Origin: Methylotenera sp.
Lineage (GTDB): Bacteria > Pseudomonadota > Gammaproteobacteria > Burkholderiales > Methylophilaceae
Assembly: GCF_013141425.1 (NCBI RefSeq)
Contig: NZ_JABFRA010000056.1
Location: 1 to 41,799, forward strand
Direction of reading: 5' to 3'
Length of the DNA: 41,799 nt
Each line of letters opens with the position of its first letter. Positions within the stretch are counted from its first letter, which is position 1. A program made the position numbers and the translations under genes. Shown here piece by piece: positions 34,662 to 41,799 of this stretch. The notes below the pieces were generated by a model. It was not told where the DNA came from and ran no database searches. It saw nothing but the letters and a program-made list of their open reading frames with translations.

Positions 34662-35111
34662 ATGGCTACACCATCAACTAATGTTTTAAATATGTTGCAA
34701 GGCATCGCTTCCAAAGAAGTTGACGAAGCGACAGAGGCCTTAGCAAAAGCCATGAAAGTGGCGGCTGAAGCGCAGTCTAAGCAAGACATGCTCAATGAAT
34801 ATCGGTTGGATTATGTGAAAAATCTTAACAATATTCTTGAGGCGGGAATGGGCGCAGAAGCTTACCAAAACTTTCAAAATTTTTTCGGTAAATTGGATCA
34901 AGCCATAGCAGGGCAACAAGAAGTGGTGGAGTTGGCTAATCAGCAAGTAAAAGCTAAGAAATTTTTATGGCAAGAAAGTCAGCGCAAAAAGTTATCTTAT
35001 GAAGTGTTGTCTGATCGTTCTGAGAAGCGCGTGCTTAAAGTGGAACAAAAGAAAGATCAGAAACTGATGGATGAATTTGCCATGCGCATTACCAGAACCA
35101 AGGCTAACTAA
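34662..35111 (+). CDS. fliJ: Flagellar export protein FliJ
   Basis: A 149-residue coiled-coil protein, the stalk of the export ATPase. Two long helices (EVDEATEALAKAMKVAAEAQSKQDMLNEYR and QQEVVELANQQVKAKKFLWQESQRKKLSYEVL in part) and a basic tail (KVEQKKDQKLMDEFAMRI) fit FliJ. TTGAG lies before the ATG; 38 bases after fliI. Confidence 0.93.
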   Translation: MATPSTNVLNMLQGIASKEVDEATEALAKAMKVAAEAQSKQDMLNEYRLDYVKNLNNILEAGMGAEAYQNFQNFFGKLDQAIAGQQEVVELANQQVKAKKFLWQESQRKKLSYEVLSDRSEKRVLKVEQKKDQKLMDEFAMRITRTKAN

Positions 35112-35161
35112 CAGGGTTTTAGTTTTCAAAGCATTAGTTTTAATTTTCGGAGTTTAGCAGT

Positions 35162-36526
35162 ATGAAAAATTTATCATTACCAACGGCAGACGCTAGAACT
35201 TTAAAAAGCCCTGAAGCTTCTAATAAAAGTAATGTGGTCGCTAGCAATGTTGATGTGGCTGAGTCGCAAACTTCATTTCAGAAGCTGTTGCACAAACAGA
35301 CGCAAGCCAAGCATGTCTTGGCGCAAGAGAATCAAGTCAAGCAAACCCAATTAAAAAAGACCACATTAAAAGAGCCTCAAGTCAAAAATGCAGATATGGC
35401 AGAGGTAGCGAAGGACAACAGCCAAAATTCGAGTCACTTGCAGTACGTCATTACTGCAACAAAACACACAAAAGCCATGGCTGACAAGGCTGCGATCGAT
35501 GCGCGCCAGCAAGTTGAAAAAGAGCGGACAACTTTAAATTCCGATATTCTTATCGACCCCAATGCTCAATTGAATTCAAGCTTTGATTCACGTTTAAAGT
35601 TAACAGAAGAAACTGGAGATTTTGCCAAACAGGAGGTCACACTCAGTAACGCGCCAGACGTAAGTCTGCCAGTAGTCAATGCCTTGGCGCAGACGTTGCC
35701 ACTAGTAACAACTGTAGCCAATACTAGCGTTGAGGAGCATATTTCCTCCGATGTAAGGGCAGAAATGCAACGTAATTTAGGCGCAGAGATAAGAGATACG
35801 GCATTAAGCCATGCGCTACAAGGGAAAAGTACTTATCTGGCGGAGCAAGACGCAACGCGTTCAGAGCTTGCGGACGAAAAGCAAACACAGAGTAATTGGC
35901 TAGAGGCTATGTTGCCAAATGTAGCCAAAGCCCCAGCAGGAGATGATGCTGCTACAAAAGTCATGCAAAATGGAATTAAAGAAAGTGCGATTAAGGCAAC
36001 AACAATTTCAGAAAATGCAATATCAGCCAATGTTCAGGCAACTCCACAAATTAAAATGGCCGAAGTAAGCCAGCAATTAGCCAGTAGCAATGTGATTAAT
36101 ACTTATCCTGGCAAGACTGGCTGGGATCAAGCCATTAGCCAAAAAATTGTGTGGATGGTTGGCGCTCAAGAGCAATCTGCAACGCTCACCCTTAACCCGC
36201 CTGATATGGGGCCATTACAAGTGGTGATTCATGTGCACAATGATCATGCCGATACTACGTTTATTTCCGATAACGCAGAAGTCAGACAAGCGTTGCAAGA
36301 CGGCATGGCGAATTTGCGCGATAAACTTAACGAATCTGGTATTCAACTTGGCCAAGCCAATGTAAATTCTGGTGGGCAAATGCAGCAGCAGTTTCAGCAG
36401 TCAGCGCAAAAAAGTGCTACGCGCACAGTAGCTGCCAATAATAGCCAAACTTCTCAAACCGATAACCTGAGTGTTACTCGTCCAGCCGTGCGCGTTGCAA
36501 ACGGATTGGTCGATACTTTTGTTTAG
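35162..36526 (+). CDS. fliK: Flagellar hook-length control protein FliK
   Basis: A 454-residue secreted ruler. The first 300 residues are low-complexity, rich in Gln, Lys, Ala and Thr. Residues about 330-400 are the Flg_hook domain (TLTLNPPDMGPLQVVIHVHNDHADTTFISDNAEVRQALQDGM in part). The C-terminus is Gln/Ser-rich. Last gene of the fliF operon; a second FliK-like protein is encoded after fliT. Confidence 0.93.
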   Translation: MKNLSLPTADARTLKSPEASNKSNVVASNVDVAESQTSFQKLLHKQTQAKHVLAQENQVKQTQLKKTTLKEPQVKNADMAEVAKDNSQNSSHLQYVITATKHTKAMADKAAIDARQQVEKERTTLNSDILIDPNAQLNSSFDSRLKLTEETGDFAKQEVTLSNAPDVSLPVVNALAQTLPLVTTVANTSVEEHISSDVRAEMQRNLGAEIRDTALSHALQGKSTYLAEQDATRSELADEKQTQSNWLEAMLPNVAKAPAGDDAATKVMQNGIKESAIKATTISENAISANVQATPQIKMAEVSQQLASSNVINTYPGKTGWDQAISQKIVWMVGAQEQSATLTLNPPDMGPLQVVIHVHNDHADTTFISDNAEVRQALQDGMANLRDKLNESGIQLGQANVNSGGQMQQQFQQSAQKSATRTVAANNSQTSQTDNLSVTRPAVRVANGLVDTFV

Positions 36527-36872
36527 TTATGAGCAATTTAGGTCATCGAATGTTTAAAGCATTCCGTGTTTAAGCTATTAAAATTAGCATTATGTTGTCG
36601 TCAATCAATGAAGATACGTACTAATACAGCAAGTTATTATGCTAGAGATGAAGCAATCTAATAAGAAATTAATTCATTAGCGAATTGCATAGCCTAACAA
36701 AATACACACCATATTCTTACCGTTGTAAATGCAAACTTCAATTTAACGGCTTTTTCCCCCTCTTATCTAAGCATGTCTTTGGGTCATTTCTTTCCATAAT
36801 ATAGCCATCAATCACACCAATGTCAGCCAAGTGGACTGTACATGGTAGGCGTTTAATAGGGAAAGGCACAAA
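36527..36872 (+). promoter_or_regulatory. Intergenic region between fliK and fliL, with a possible terminator
   Basis: A 346-base AT-rich gap without a gene. A possible terminator is CCGTT (36720-36724) with AACGG (36745-36749), extended by AAAT/ATTT across a bulge, followed by CTTTTT (36750-36755). A small GAATG/CATTC hairpin lies at 36548-36564. The fliL operon promoter should be near 36770-36830, but no consensus sigma-28 or sigma-54 element is seen. AAAGG precedes fliL. Confidence 0.4.
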
Positions 36873-37364
36873 ATGGCAGCAGATCCAAAGCCTGATGGCG
36901 CTGAAGCAGCGGCACCAGCATCTAAAAAGAAACTTATCATCATTATTGCGGCGGTCGTACTTTTGGCTGGCGGTGGCGGTGCGGGCTGGTTTTTAATGCA
37001 GCCAAAAGATGCACACAAAAAAGAAGTGAAACACGAAGAGCCTGTGCATGCGCCGGTATTTCTGGCATTAGATACCTTTACTGTTAATCTCCAACCTGAC
37101 CCGGACGAGAAATTTTTGCAATTAGAAATTTCACTCCAATTGGCTAGTCCTGAACAGGCTGAGTTGATAAAAACGCAGATGCCAGCGGTAAAAAACCGTT
37201 TGTTAATGCTGCTAACTAGCAAAATGGCCTCCGAGATATCAACAACCGAAGGAAAACAAAAGTTAAGTGATGAAATTGTTGCTGAAGTAAAAAAACCTTT
37301 TTCTAAAGAAGCAAAACCGCAAGAAGTGACTGGCGTGTTTTTTACTTCTTTCGTGATTCAGTAG
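36873..37364 (+). CDS. fliL: Flagellar basal body-associated protein FliL
   Basis: A 163-residue single-pass inner membrane protein that supports stator function. A transmembrane helix (LIIIIAAVVLLAGGGGAGWFLM, about 24-45) is followed by a periplasmic domain (FLALDTFTVNLQPDPDEKFLQLEISLQL, LKNRLLMLLTSK-like region). AAAGG lies before the ATG. First gene of fliLMNOPQR. Confidence 0.95.
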   Translation: MAADPKPDGAEAAAPASKKKLIIIIAAVVLLAGGGGAGWFLMQPKDAHKKEVKHEEPVHAPVFLALDTFTVNLQPDPDEKFLQLEISLQLASPEQAELIKTQMPAVKNRLLMLLTSKMASEISTTEGKQKLSDEIVAEVKKPFSKEAKPQEVTGVFFTSFVIQ

Positions 37365-37382
37365 TTGAAAAGTTAACTCGCC

Positions 37383-38387
37383 ATGGCTGATAAATTTTTA
37401 TCTCAAGACGAAGTAGATGCCTTACTAAAAGGAGTCGACGGAGATCATGATGATGCCGCGCCAGCCGGTGACTCAGGTGAGGTGCGTGAGTACAATCTGG
37501 CAACGCAGGAGCGTATTGTGCGTGGGCGTATGCCTACGCTGGAGATTATCAATGAGCGATTTGCCCGCCTAGTTCGGATTGAACTGTTTAACTTTTTACG
37601 TCGTACCGTTGAAGTTTCGGTTGGCCCAGTGCGCATTACTAAATACAGCGATTTTGTGCGTAATTTGGTGGTGCCGACCAATCTAAATTTAGTGCAAGTC
37701 AAACCGCTTCGAGGCACCGCATTGATGGTGTTTGATCCAACACTGGTATTTTTGGTGGTGGATAACATGTTTGGTGGCGATGGCCGCTTTCACACACGTG
37801 TTGAAGGCCGTGATTTTACCCAAACCGAGCAACGTATTATTCAGCGTATTCTCAATATTGTCTTTGAAACCTACGCAAAATCTTGGGAGCCAGTTTACCC
37901 AGTGCAGTTTGAATATGTACGCTCTGAAATGAACACCCAGTTTGCCAACATTGCCACGCCAAATGAAGTGGTGGTAGCGGTTACGTTTAATGTAGAGCTT
38001 GGTCCTGCCAGTGGCGAAATTCACTTCTGTTTCCCTTATTCGATGATCGAACCGATTCGCGACATGCTTAGTTCATCGCTGCAAGGTGAAGTGTTAGGTG
38101 CCGATAAACGCTGGGTCAAACTGATGACACAACAAGTGCAAGCGGCAGAAGTAGAAATTGTGGCCGACCTTGCTAAAACGAATATGCAGATTGGCGAAGT
38201 GCTCAATATGAAAGTGGGTGATGTGATTCCGCTGAATATTGATGAATCAATCGAAGCCCAAGTAGACGGCGTGCCTGTCATGCTTTGTAAATACGGCATG
38301 TTTAATGGCCAGTATGCGCTCCGTGTAGAAAAACTTTTAAGATCCAATTCAACCGAATATATTAAAGGAGAATCTTATGGCGACTGA
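37383..38387 (+). CDS. fliM: Flagellar motor switch protein FliM
   Basis: A 334-residue C-ring protein. The N-terminal CheY-P-binding segment is FLSQDEVDALLKG at 4-16; the CheC-like middle domain carries GPVRITKYSDFVRNLVVPTNLN and FGGDGRF; the C-terminal SpoA domain (LNMKVGDVIPLNIDESIEAQVDGVPVMLCKYG in part) is related to FliN. It overlaps fliN by 11 bases. Full length for the family. Confidence 0.97.
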   Translation: MADKFLSQDEVDALLKGVDGDHDDAAPAGDSGEVREYNLATQERIVRGRMPTLEIINERFARLVRIELFNFLRRTVEVSVGPVRITKYSDFVRNLVVPTNLNLVQVKPLRGTALMVFDPTLVFLVVDNMFGGDGRFHTRVEGRDFTQTEQRIIQRILNIVFETYAKSWEPVYPVQFEYVRSEMNTQFANIATPNEVVVAVTFNVELGPASGEIHFCFPYSMIEPIRDMLSSSLQGEVLGADKRWVKLMTQQVQAAEVEIVADLAKTNMQIGEVLNMKVGDVIPLNIDESIEAQVDGVPVMLCKYGMFNGQYALRVEKLLRSNSTEYIKGESYGD

Positions 38388-38811
38388 TGCTGTAGAGGAT
38401 GTAGTGGCTGATGCAGAGGCAATGGACGATTGGGGTGCCGCAATGGCCGAACAAACGGCGGCAGAATCTTCTGTACTGCAAAATAATGGCAATGAGCAAA
38501 CGCAGGTTTTTACCGAATTTACCGCTAAAAACAAATTGCAAGATACGCAAAACGATATCGACTTTATTTTGGATATTCCCGTGCAACTTACCGTTGAATT
38601 GGGCCGTACCAAGATTGCCATTAAAAATTTATTGCAATTAGCACAAGGTTCTGTGGTTGAGCTTGACGGCTTGGCGGGCGAGCCAATGGATGTGTTAGTG
38701 AATGGCTGCTTAATCGCACAAGGTGAAGTTGTGGTGGTGAATGATAAGTTTGGTATTCGCTTAACCGACATTATCACGCCGGCCGAGCGTATACGCAAAA
38801 TTAATCGCTAA
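38377..38811 (+). CDS. fliN: Flagellar motor switch protein FliN
   Basis: A 144-residue C-ring protein. An acidic N-terminal extension (about 1-60) precedes the SpoA domain: DIPVQLTVELGRTKIAIKNLL, LAQGSVVELDGLAGEPMDVLVNG and LIAQGEVVVVNDKFGIRLTDI. AAAGGAG precedes the ATG, which lies inside the fliM 3' end. Confidence 0.97.
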   Translation: MATDAVEDVVADAEAMDDWGAAMAEQTAAESSVLQNNGNEQTQVFTEFTAKNKLQDTQNDIDFILDIPVQLTVELGRTKIAIKNLLQLAQGSVVELDGLAGEPMDVLVNGCLIAQGEVVVVNDKFGIRLTDIITPAERIRKINR

Positions 38812-38828
38812 TGAATTCAAACTGAACT

Positions 38829-39305
38829 ATGACGAAAATTCCAATGAACAACTTGATTAAATCGCTAATGTTAAGTCTTATTCCTTCACTGTCTTTTGCA
38901 GCCGAAGTGGCACCAGTGTCACCCACAGGTGGCGTATTGAAAATGGTGATTGGCCTAGCGGTGGTATTGGGGGTTATGGCGCTGATTACCTGGGTTTTAA
39001 AACGCCTAGTACCAGGGGTAGGCAATAAGCAATCAGTCGTTCGTATTGTCGGAGGCGTAAGTGTCGGTTCGCGTGAACGGGTCATGGTGCTAGAAATCGC
39101 AGGTCGCTGGATTGTGGTTGGTGTGGCTTCTGGGCAGGTGAGTCGGCTTGCAAATTTGGAGGCAAATTCCAGCAAAATTGAGGAAGCAATACCGACAGGC
39201 AGAAGCATGTCGAATGCCGGCGCAGAAGGCTTTACCGACACCTTTGCAGTCTGGTTAAAAAAATCAACTGGCAAAATTTTAGAGAAAAAAGACATCAGAA
39301 ATTAG
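38829..39305 (+). CDS. fliO: Flagellar biosynthetic protein FliO
   Basis: A 158-residue membrane protein that helps assemble FliP. A signal-like N-terminus ([14 protein letters not shown]) precedes one transmembrane helix ([19 protein letters not shown]) and a cytosolic FliO domain ([36 protein letters not shown] in part). Position between fliN and fliP supports the call. Confidence 0.93.
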   Translation: MTKIPMNNLIKSLMLSLIPSLSFAAEVAPVSPTGGVLKMVIGLAVVLGVMALITWVLKRLVPGVGNKQSVVRIVGGVSVGSRERVMVLEIAGRWIVVGVASGQVSRLANLEANSSKIEEAIPTGRSMSNAGAEGFTDTFAVWLKKSTGKILEKKDIRN

Positions 39306-39342
39306 ATTTCATCTAACACCATCTAAACACAAGACAATACAC

Positions 39343-40107
39343 ATGACGAAACAGATGATTAAATCCATTATTACGCTTGGGGCGCTGCTTTTAGCAGGCC
39401 TCTTCTTGCTTCCAGCAAGCGCATTGGCAGCAGAGGGCATGCCCTTGGTGAATGCTGTACCTTCAGCAGGTGGTGGCCAAAACTATACTTTGAGCCTGCA
39501 AACACTCATTTTACTAACTTCGCTTACCTTCTTACCTGCAGCTTTGCTCATGATGACAGGGTTTACACGAATCATTATTGTGTTGTCACTGCTTCGCCAA
39601 GCTTTAGGTACGCAATCCGCACCGCCCAATCAGGTAATGGTTGGCTTGGCCTTATTTCTTACTTTTTTTGTGATGAGTCCAACCATCGACAAGATTTATG
39701 TGGATGCCTATCAACCGCTTTCCGAAAACAAAATCAGCATGCAAGAAGCCATGGATAAAGGCTCTGCGCCACTTAAGGCGTTTATGATGAAGCAAACGCG
39801 CGAAAGCGATTTGGCTTTGTTTGTGAAAATGGCGCAAGTGGAGAAAATTGAAACGCCAGAACAAGTGCCATTGCTTGTGTTAGTGCCAGCCTTTATGACC
39901 AGCGAATTGAAAACGGCGTTTCAGATTGGCTTTGCAATTTTTATTCCCTTTTTGATAATCGACATGGTGGTTGCAAGCGTATTAATGGCGATGGGGATGA
40001 TGATGGTGTCACCTTCTATTGTGTCTTTGCCATTTAAATTGATGTTGTTTGTACTGGTCGATGGTTGGCAGTTACTGCTCGGTTCGCTCGTGCAAAGCTT
40101 CTATTGA
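39343..40107 (+). CDS. fliP: Flagellar export gate protein FliP
   Basis: A 254-residue core component of the type III export gate. It has a cleaved signal peptide ([16 protein letters not shown]) and the family signatures [24 protein letters not shown] and [22 protein letters not shown], with four transmembrane helices. No obvious ribosome binding site before the ATG. Confidence 0.97.
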   Translation: MTKQMIKSIITLGALLLAGLFLLPASALAAEGMPLVNAVPSAGGGQNYTLSLQTLILLTSLTFLPAALLMMTGFTRIIIVLSLLRQALGTQSAPPNQVMVGLALFLTFFVMSPTIDKIYVDAYQPLSENKISMQEAMDKGSAPLKAFMMKQTRESDLALFVKMAQVEKIETPEQVPLLVLVPAFMTSELKTAFQIGFAIFIPFLIIDMVVASVLMAMGMMMVSPSIVSLPFKLMLFVLVDGWQLLLGSLVQSFY

Positions 40108-40163
40108 TGACCCCATTTTGTTAGGCAAGAAAAAGTTGAATAGTAATTTTTAAGGAAATAAAA

Positions 40164-40433
40164 ATGACCCCAGAAAGCGTGATGACCCTCGGTAGAGATG
40201 CAATGGAGATTACCTTAATGGTGGCAGCACCGATTTTGTTGGTGGTGCTTACGATTGGTCTGCTGGTCAGTATTTTTCAGGCGGCAACACAAATTAATGA
40301 GGCCACTTTATCGTTTATCCCAAAATTAGTTGGGGTTTTTGCAACCTTGATGTTTGCTGGTCAATGGATGCTGACAACCATGGTGGATTATATGCATTTG
40401 GTCTTTACCAGCATCCCCAGCATGGCAAACTAA
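40164..40433 (+). CDS. fliQ: Flagellar export gate protein FliQ
   Basis: An 89-residue protein with two transmembrane helices and the family motif GLLVSIFQAATQINEATLSFIPKL. TAAGGA precedes the ATG. Standard length and position between fliP and fliR. Confidence 0.96.
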   Translation: MTPESVMTLGRDAMEITLMVAAPILLVVLTIGLLVSIFQAATQINEATLSFIPKLVGVFATLMFAGQWMLTTMVDYMHLVFTSIPSMAN

Positions 40434-40485
40434 CTGCGGTTAAATTATTTCAAGGTTAGATAAAGTTCAAGAACAAAGGTGAAAA

Positions 40486-41286
40486 ATGGTTTCTGTCAGC
40501 AGCGATCTTCTGCAAACTTGGATTATTAGCCTGCTTTGGCCGCTCACTAGAATTCTAGGCGTCATAGCGGCGGCGCCTATCTTTAATCATTCGTCTATTC
40601 CAAATCAAGTTAAGCTCGGTTTGGGCATTACGCTTACCTTGATAATTGTGCCAACATTGCCAGCAATGCCAAATTTTGAGATTTTTTCATTTCAAGGTTT
40701 GCTAATTCTGGTGCAGCAACTGGTAATTGGCCTTGCTATTGGCTTTAGCATGCGTCTGGTTTTTTCGGCGGTTGAGTTAGCTGGTCAGTTAATCGGCATG
40801 TCCATGGGCTTAGGGTTTGCCAGCTTTTATGATCCCCAAACACAAGGTCAAAGCACTGCCGTGAATCAATTTTTAGTATTACTCTCTATGCTGATTTTTT
40901 TAAGTTTAGATGGTCATTTACTCATTGTAACCGCCGTTGCAAATAGCTTTACCTCCATGCCCATTTCGGTTGGTGGCAGTAGTATCAACCCCATGAAAAT
41001 TGCCCTCTGGGGTGAAACAATATTCAGCGCGGGTTTATTATTAGCCTTGCCCGCAGTAACAGCCTTGTTAATTACCAATATGGCGCTTGGCATACTCACC
41101 AAAACAGCACCGCAGCTCAATTTATTTGGTATTGGCTTTCCAATAACCTTAAGCATTGGCTTTGTGGTGCTGGCATTATCTTTGCCTGGTATGCTAAAGC
41201 CGATTCAAAACTTTATCGAGCAAGGGGTAAATAATATGTCGCAAGTGGCGGTGCCGACGGTGGCTACAACTCTTCCTGCAAAGTAA
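40486..41286 (+). CDS. fliR: Flagellar export gate protein FliR
   Basis: A 266-residue polytopic export gate protein. Family motifs: PLTRILGVIAAAPIFNHSSIP, ELAGQLIGMSMGLGFASFYDP and LALPAVTALLITNMALGILTKTAPQLNLFGIGFPI (in part). AAAGGTG precedes the ATG. Confidence 0.96.
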   Translation: MVSVSSDLLQTWIISLLWPLTRILGVIAAAPIFNHSSIPNQVKLGLGITLTLIIVPTLPAMPNFEIFSFQGLLILVQQLVIGLAIGFSMRLVFSAVELAGQLIGMSMGLGFASFYDPQTQGQSTAVNQFLVLLSMLIFLSLDGHLLIVTAVANSFTSMPISVGGSSINPMKIALWGETIFSAGLLLALPAVTALLITNMALGILTKTAPQLNLFGIGFPITLSIGFVVLALSLPGMLKPIQNFIEQGVNNMSQVAVPTVATTLPAK

Positions 41287-41364
41287 GTCAGGCCAACTAA
41301 AAATATGATAAATTAACTGAATATTTAACATAAATCACTAAAAGCAAGGCGAGATAGAATTTTC

Positions 41365-41799
41365 ATGGAACAAGCGGTACAACAATTTGATGAAGAACAA
41401 TATTTTGTTCAAAATCCTAAGGCGATTATTCAGATTCTTACGGATTTATCTAAGCACCATGAGATGCTCAAAGTATCATTTAACCATGATGTATGCCTCA
41501 CCAATGTTATTTCGGTGGACGCAAAAAATCATGTGGTGTATTTAGACATTGGCTTGGATGATGCCTTCAACAGCCGCCTGCTAGCGAGCCATCATGTGGT
41601 TTTCTCTAAAGATGACGGCATCCGCATTAAATGGACCAGTACCAATATTTCACTAGCCAATTTAAAAGACGGTAAAGCAATTAAGATTGCCTTACCGCAA
41701 AAACTAATGCGCTTGCAACGCCGAGAATTTTTTCGCCTTGCTACGCCTATCGTTAACCCAGTGCAATGCCAAATACCCATTACCGATTTAACAGACCCG
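41365..41799 (+). CDS. ycgR: Flagellar brake protein YcgR, N-terminal part (cut by window end)
   Basis: An open frame of 145 codons that runs off the right edge. Residues about 1-110 fit the YcgR N-terminal beta-barrel, and LQRREFFRLATP contains the PilZ RxxxR cyclic-di-GMP site (R120-R124). The second PilZ motif ([D/N]xSxxG) would lie beyond the window. YcgR binds the motor when cyclic di-GMP is high and slows swimming. It follows fliR by 78 bases. AAGGCGAGA precedes the ATG. Confidence 0.88.
   Translation, partial: MEQAVQQFDEEQYFVQNPKAIIQILTDLSKHHEMLKVSFNHDVCLTNVISVDAKNHVVYLDIGLDDAFNSRLLASHHVVFSKDDGIRIKWTSTNISLANLKDGKAIKIALPQKLMRLQRREFFRLATPIVNPVQCQIPITDLTDP

Noticed and set aside
38349-39295. 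Long minus-strand open frames opposite fliN and fliO
   Set aside because: They are antisense to well-conserved export and switch genes and lack ribosome binding sites and domain motifs.

Overview
The window looks like a chromosomal segment of a motile Gram-negative betaproteobacterium. The moderately low G+C, the mtaD-type hydrolase/ubiG/gph cluster and the style of the flagellar genes suggest a methylotroph of the Methylophilaceae (Methylotenera-like). That placement is inference from memory of gene order, not a search result. No CRISPR array, tRNA, rRNA, prophage or complete insertion sequence was seen.

Layout. (1) 1-7100, housekeeping: the tail of an unidentified gene, an OmpA-family porin with its terminator, a deaminase-ubiG-gph operon, then recR, ybaB and dnaX on the minus strand with the 4.5S signal recognition particle RNA upstream of dnaX. 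dnaX carries an in-frame A AAA AAG slippery heptamer that would give a 373-residue gamma form. (2) 7248-11955, signalling: a GGDEF diguanylate cyclase with an I-site, a PAS-PAS NarL-type histidine kinase, and a LuxR-type response regulator preceded by a consensus sigma-54 promoter and a phased direct repeat. (3) 12336-21193, a probable flagellin glycosylation island. It holds a 1666-residue TPR protein with three glycosyltransferase-like regions, a VioA-like sugar aminotransferase, a left-handed-beta-helix acyltransferase, a methyltransferase with a TPR tail and a family 2 glycosyltransferase. (4) 21359-28396, the filament operons: fliC and fliD behind sigma-28 promoters, with flaG, fliS, fliT, a FliK-like protein, an FlhB C-terminal paralogue and an HD-GYP protein. 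(5) 28492-29067, a seven-CXXCH periplasmic cytochrome. (6) 29120-41799, the basal body, motor and export operons: fliE (inverted), fliF-G-H-I-J-K, fliL-M-N-O-P-Q-R and a truncated ycgR.

How it fits together. The sugar aminotransferase, acyltransferase and methyltransferase resemble the toolkit that makes modified viosamine on Pseudomonas syringae flagellin, and they sit directly upstream of a short flagellin with a Ser/Thr-rich centre. The giant glycosyltransferase and the methyltransferase share a module of about 115 residues, including the run QYWV.YIDALMQSG. This suggests that the enzymes dock on each other or on a common partner. It is the most original feature of the window. Cyclic-di-GMP control is represented by a cyclase, an HD-GYP phosphodiesterase inside the fliD operon and a PilZ brake protein (YcgR) after fliR.

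Limits: all family calls come from reading motifs by eye. Start codons of several genes (histidine kinase, response regulator, family 2 glycosyltransferase, aminotransferase) are uncertain because no convincing ribosome binding site is visible.
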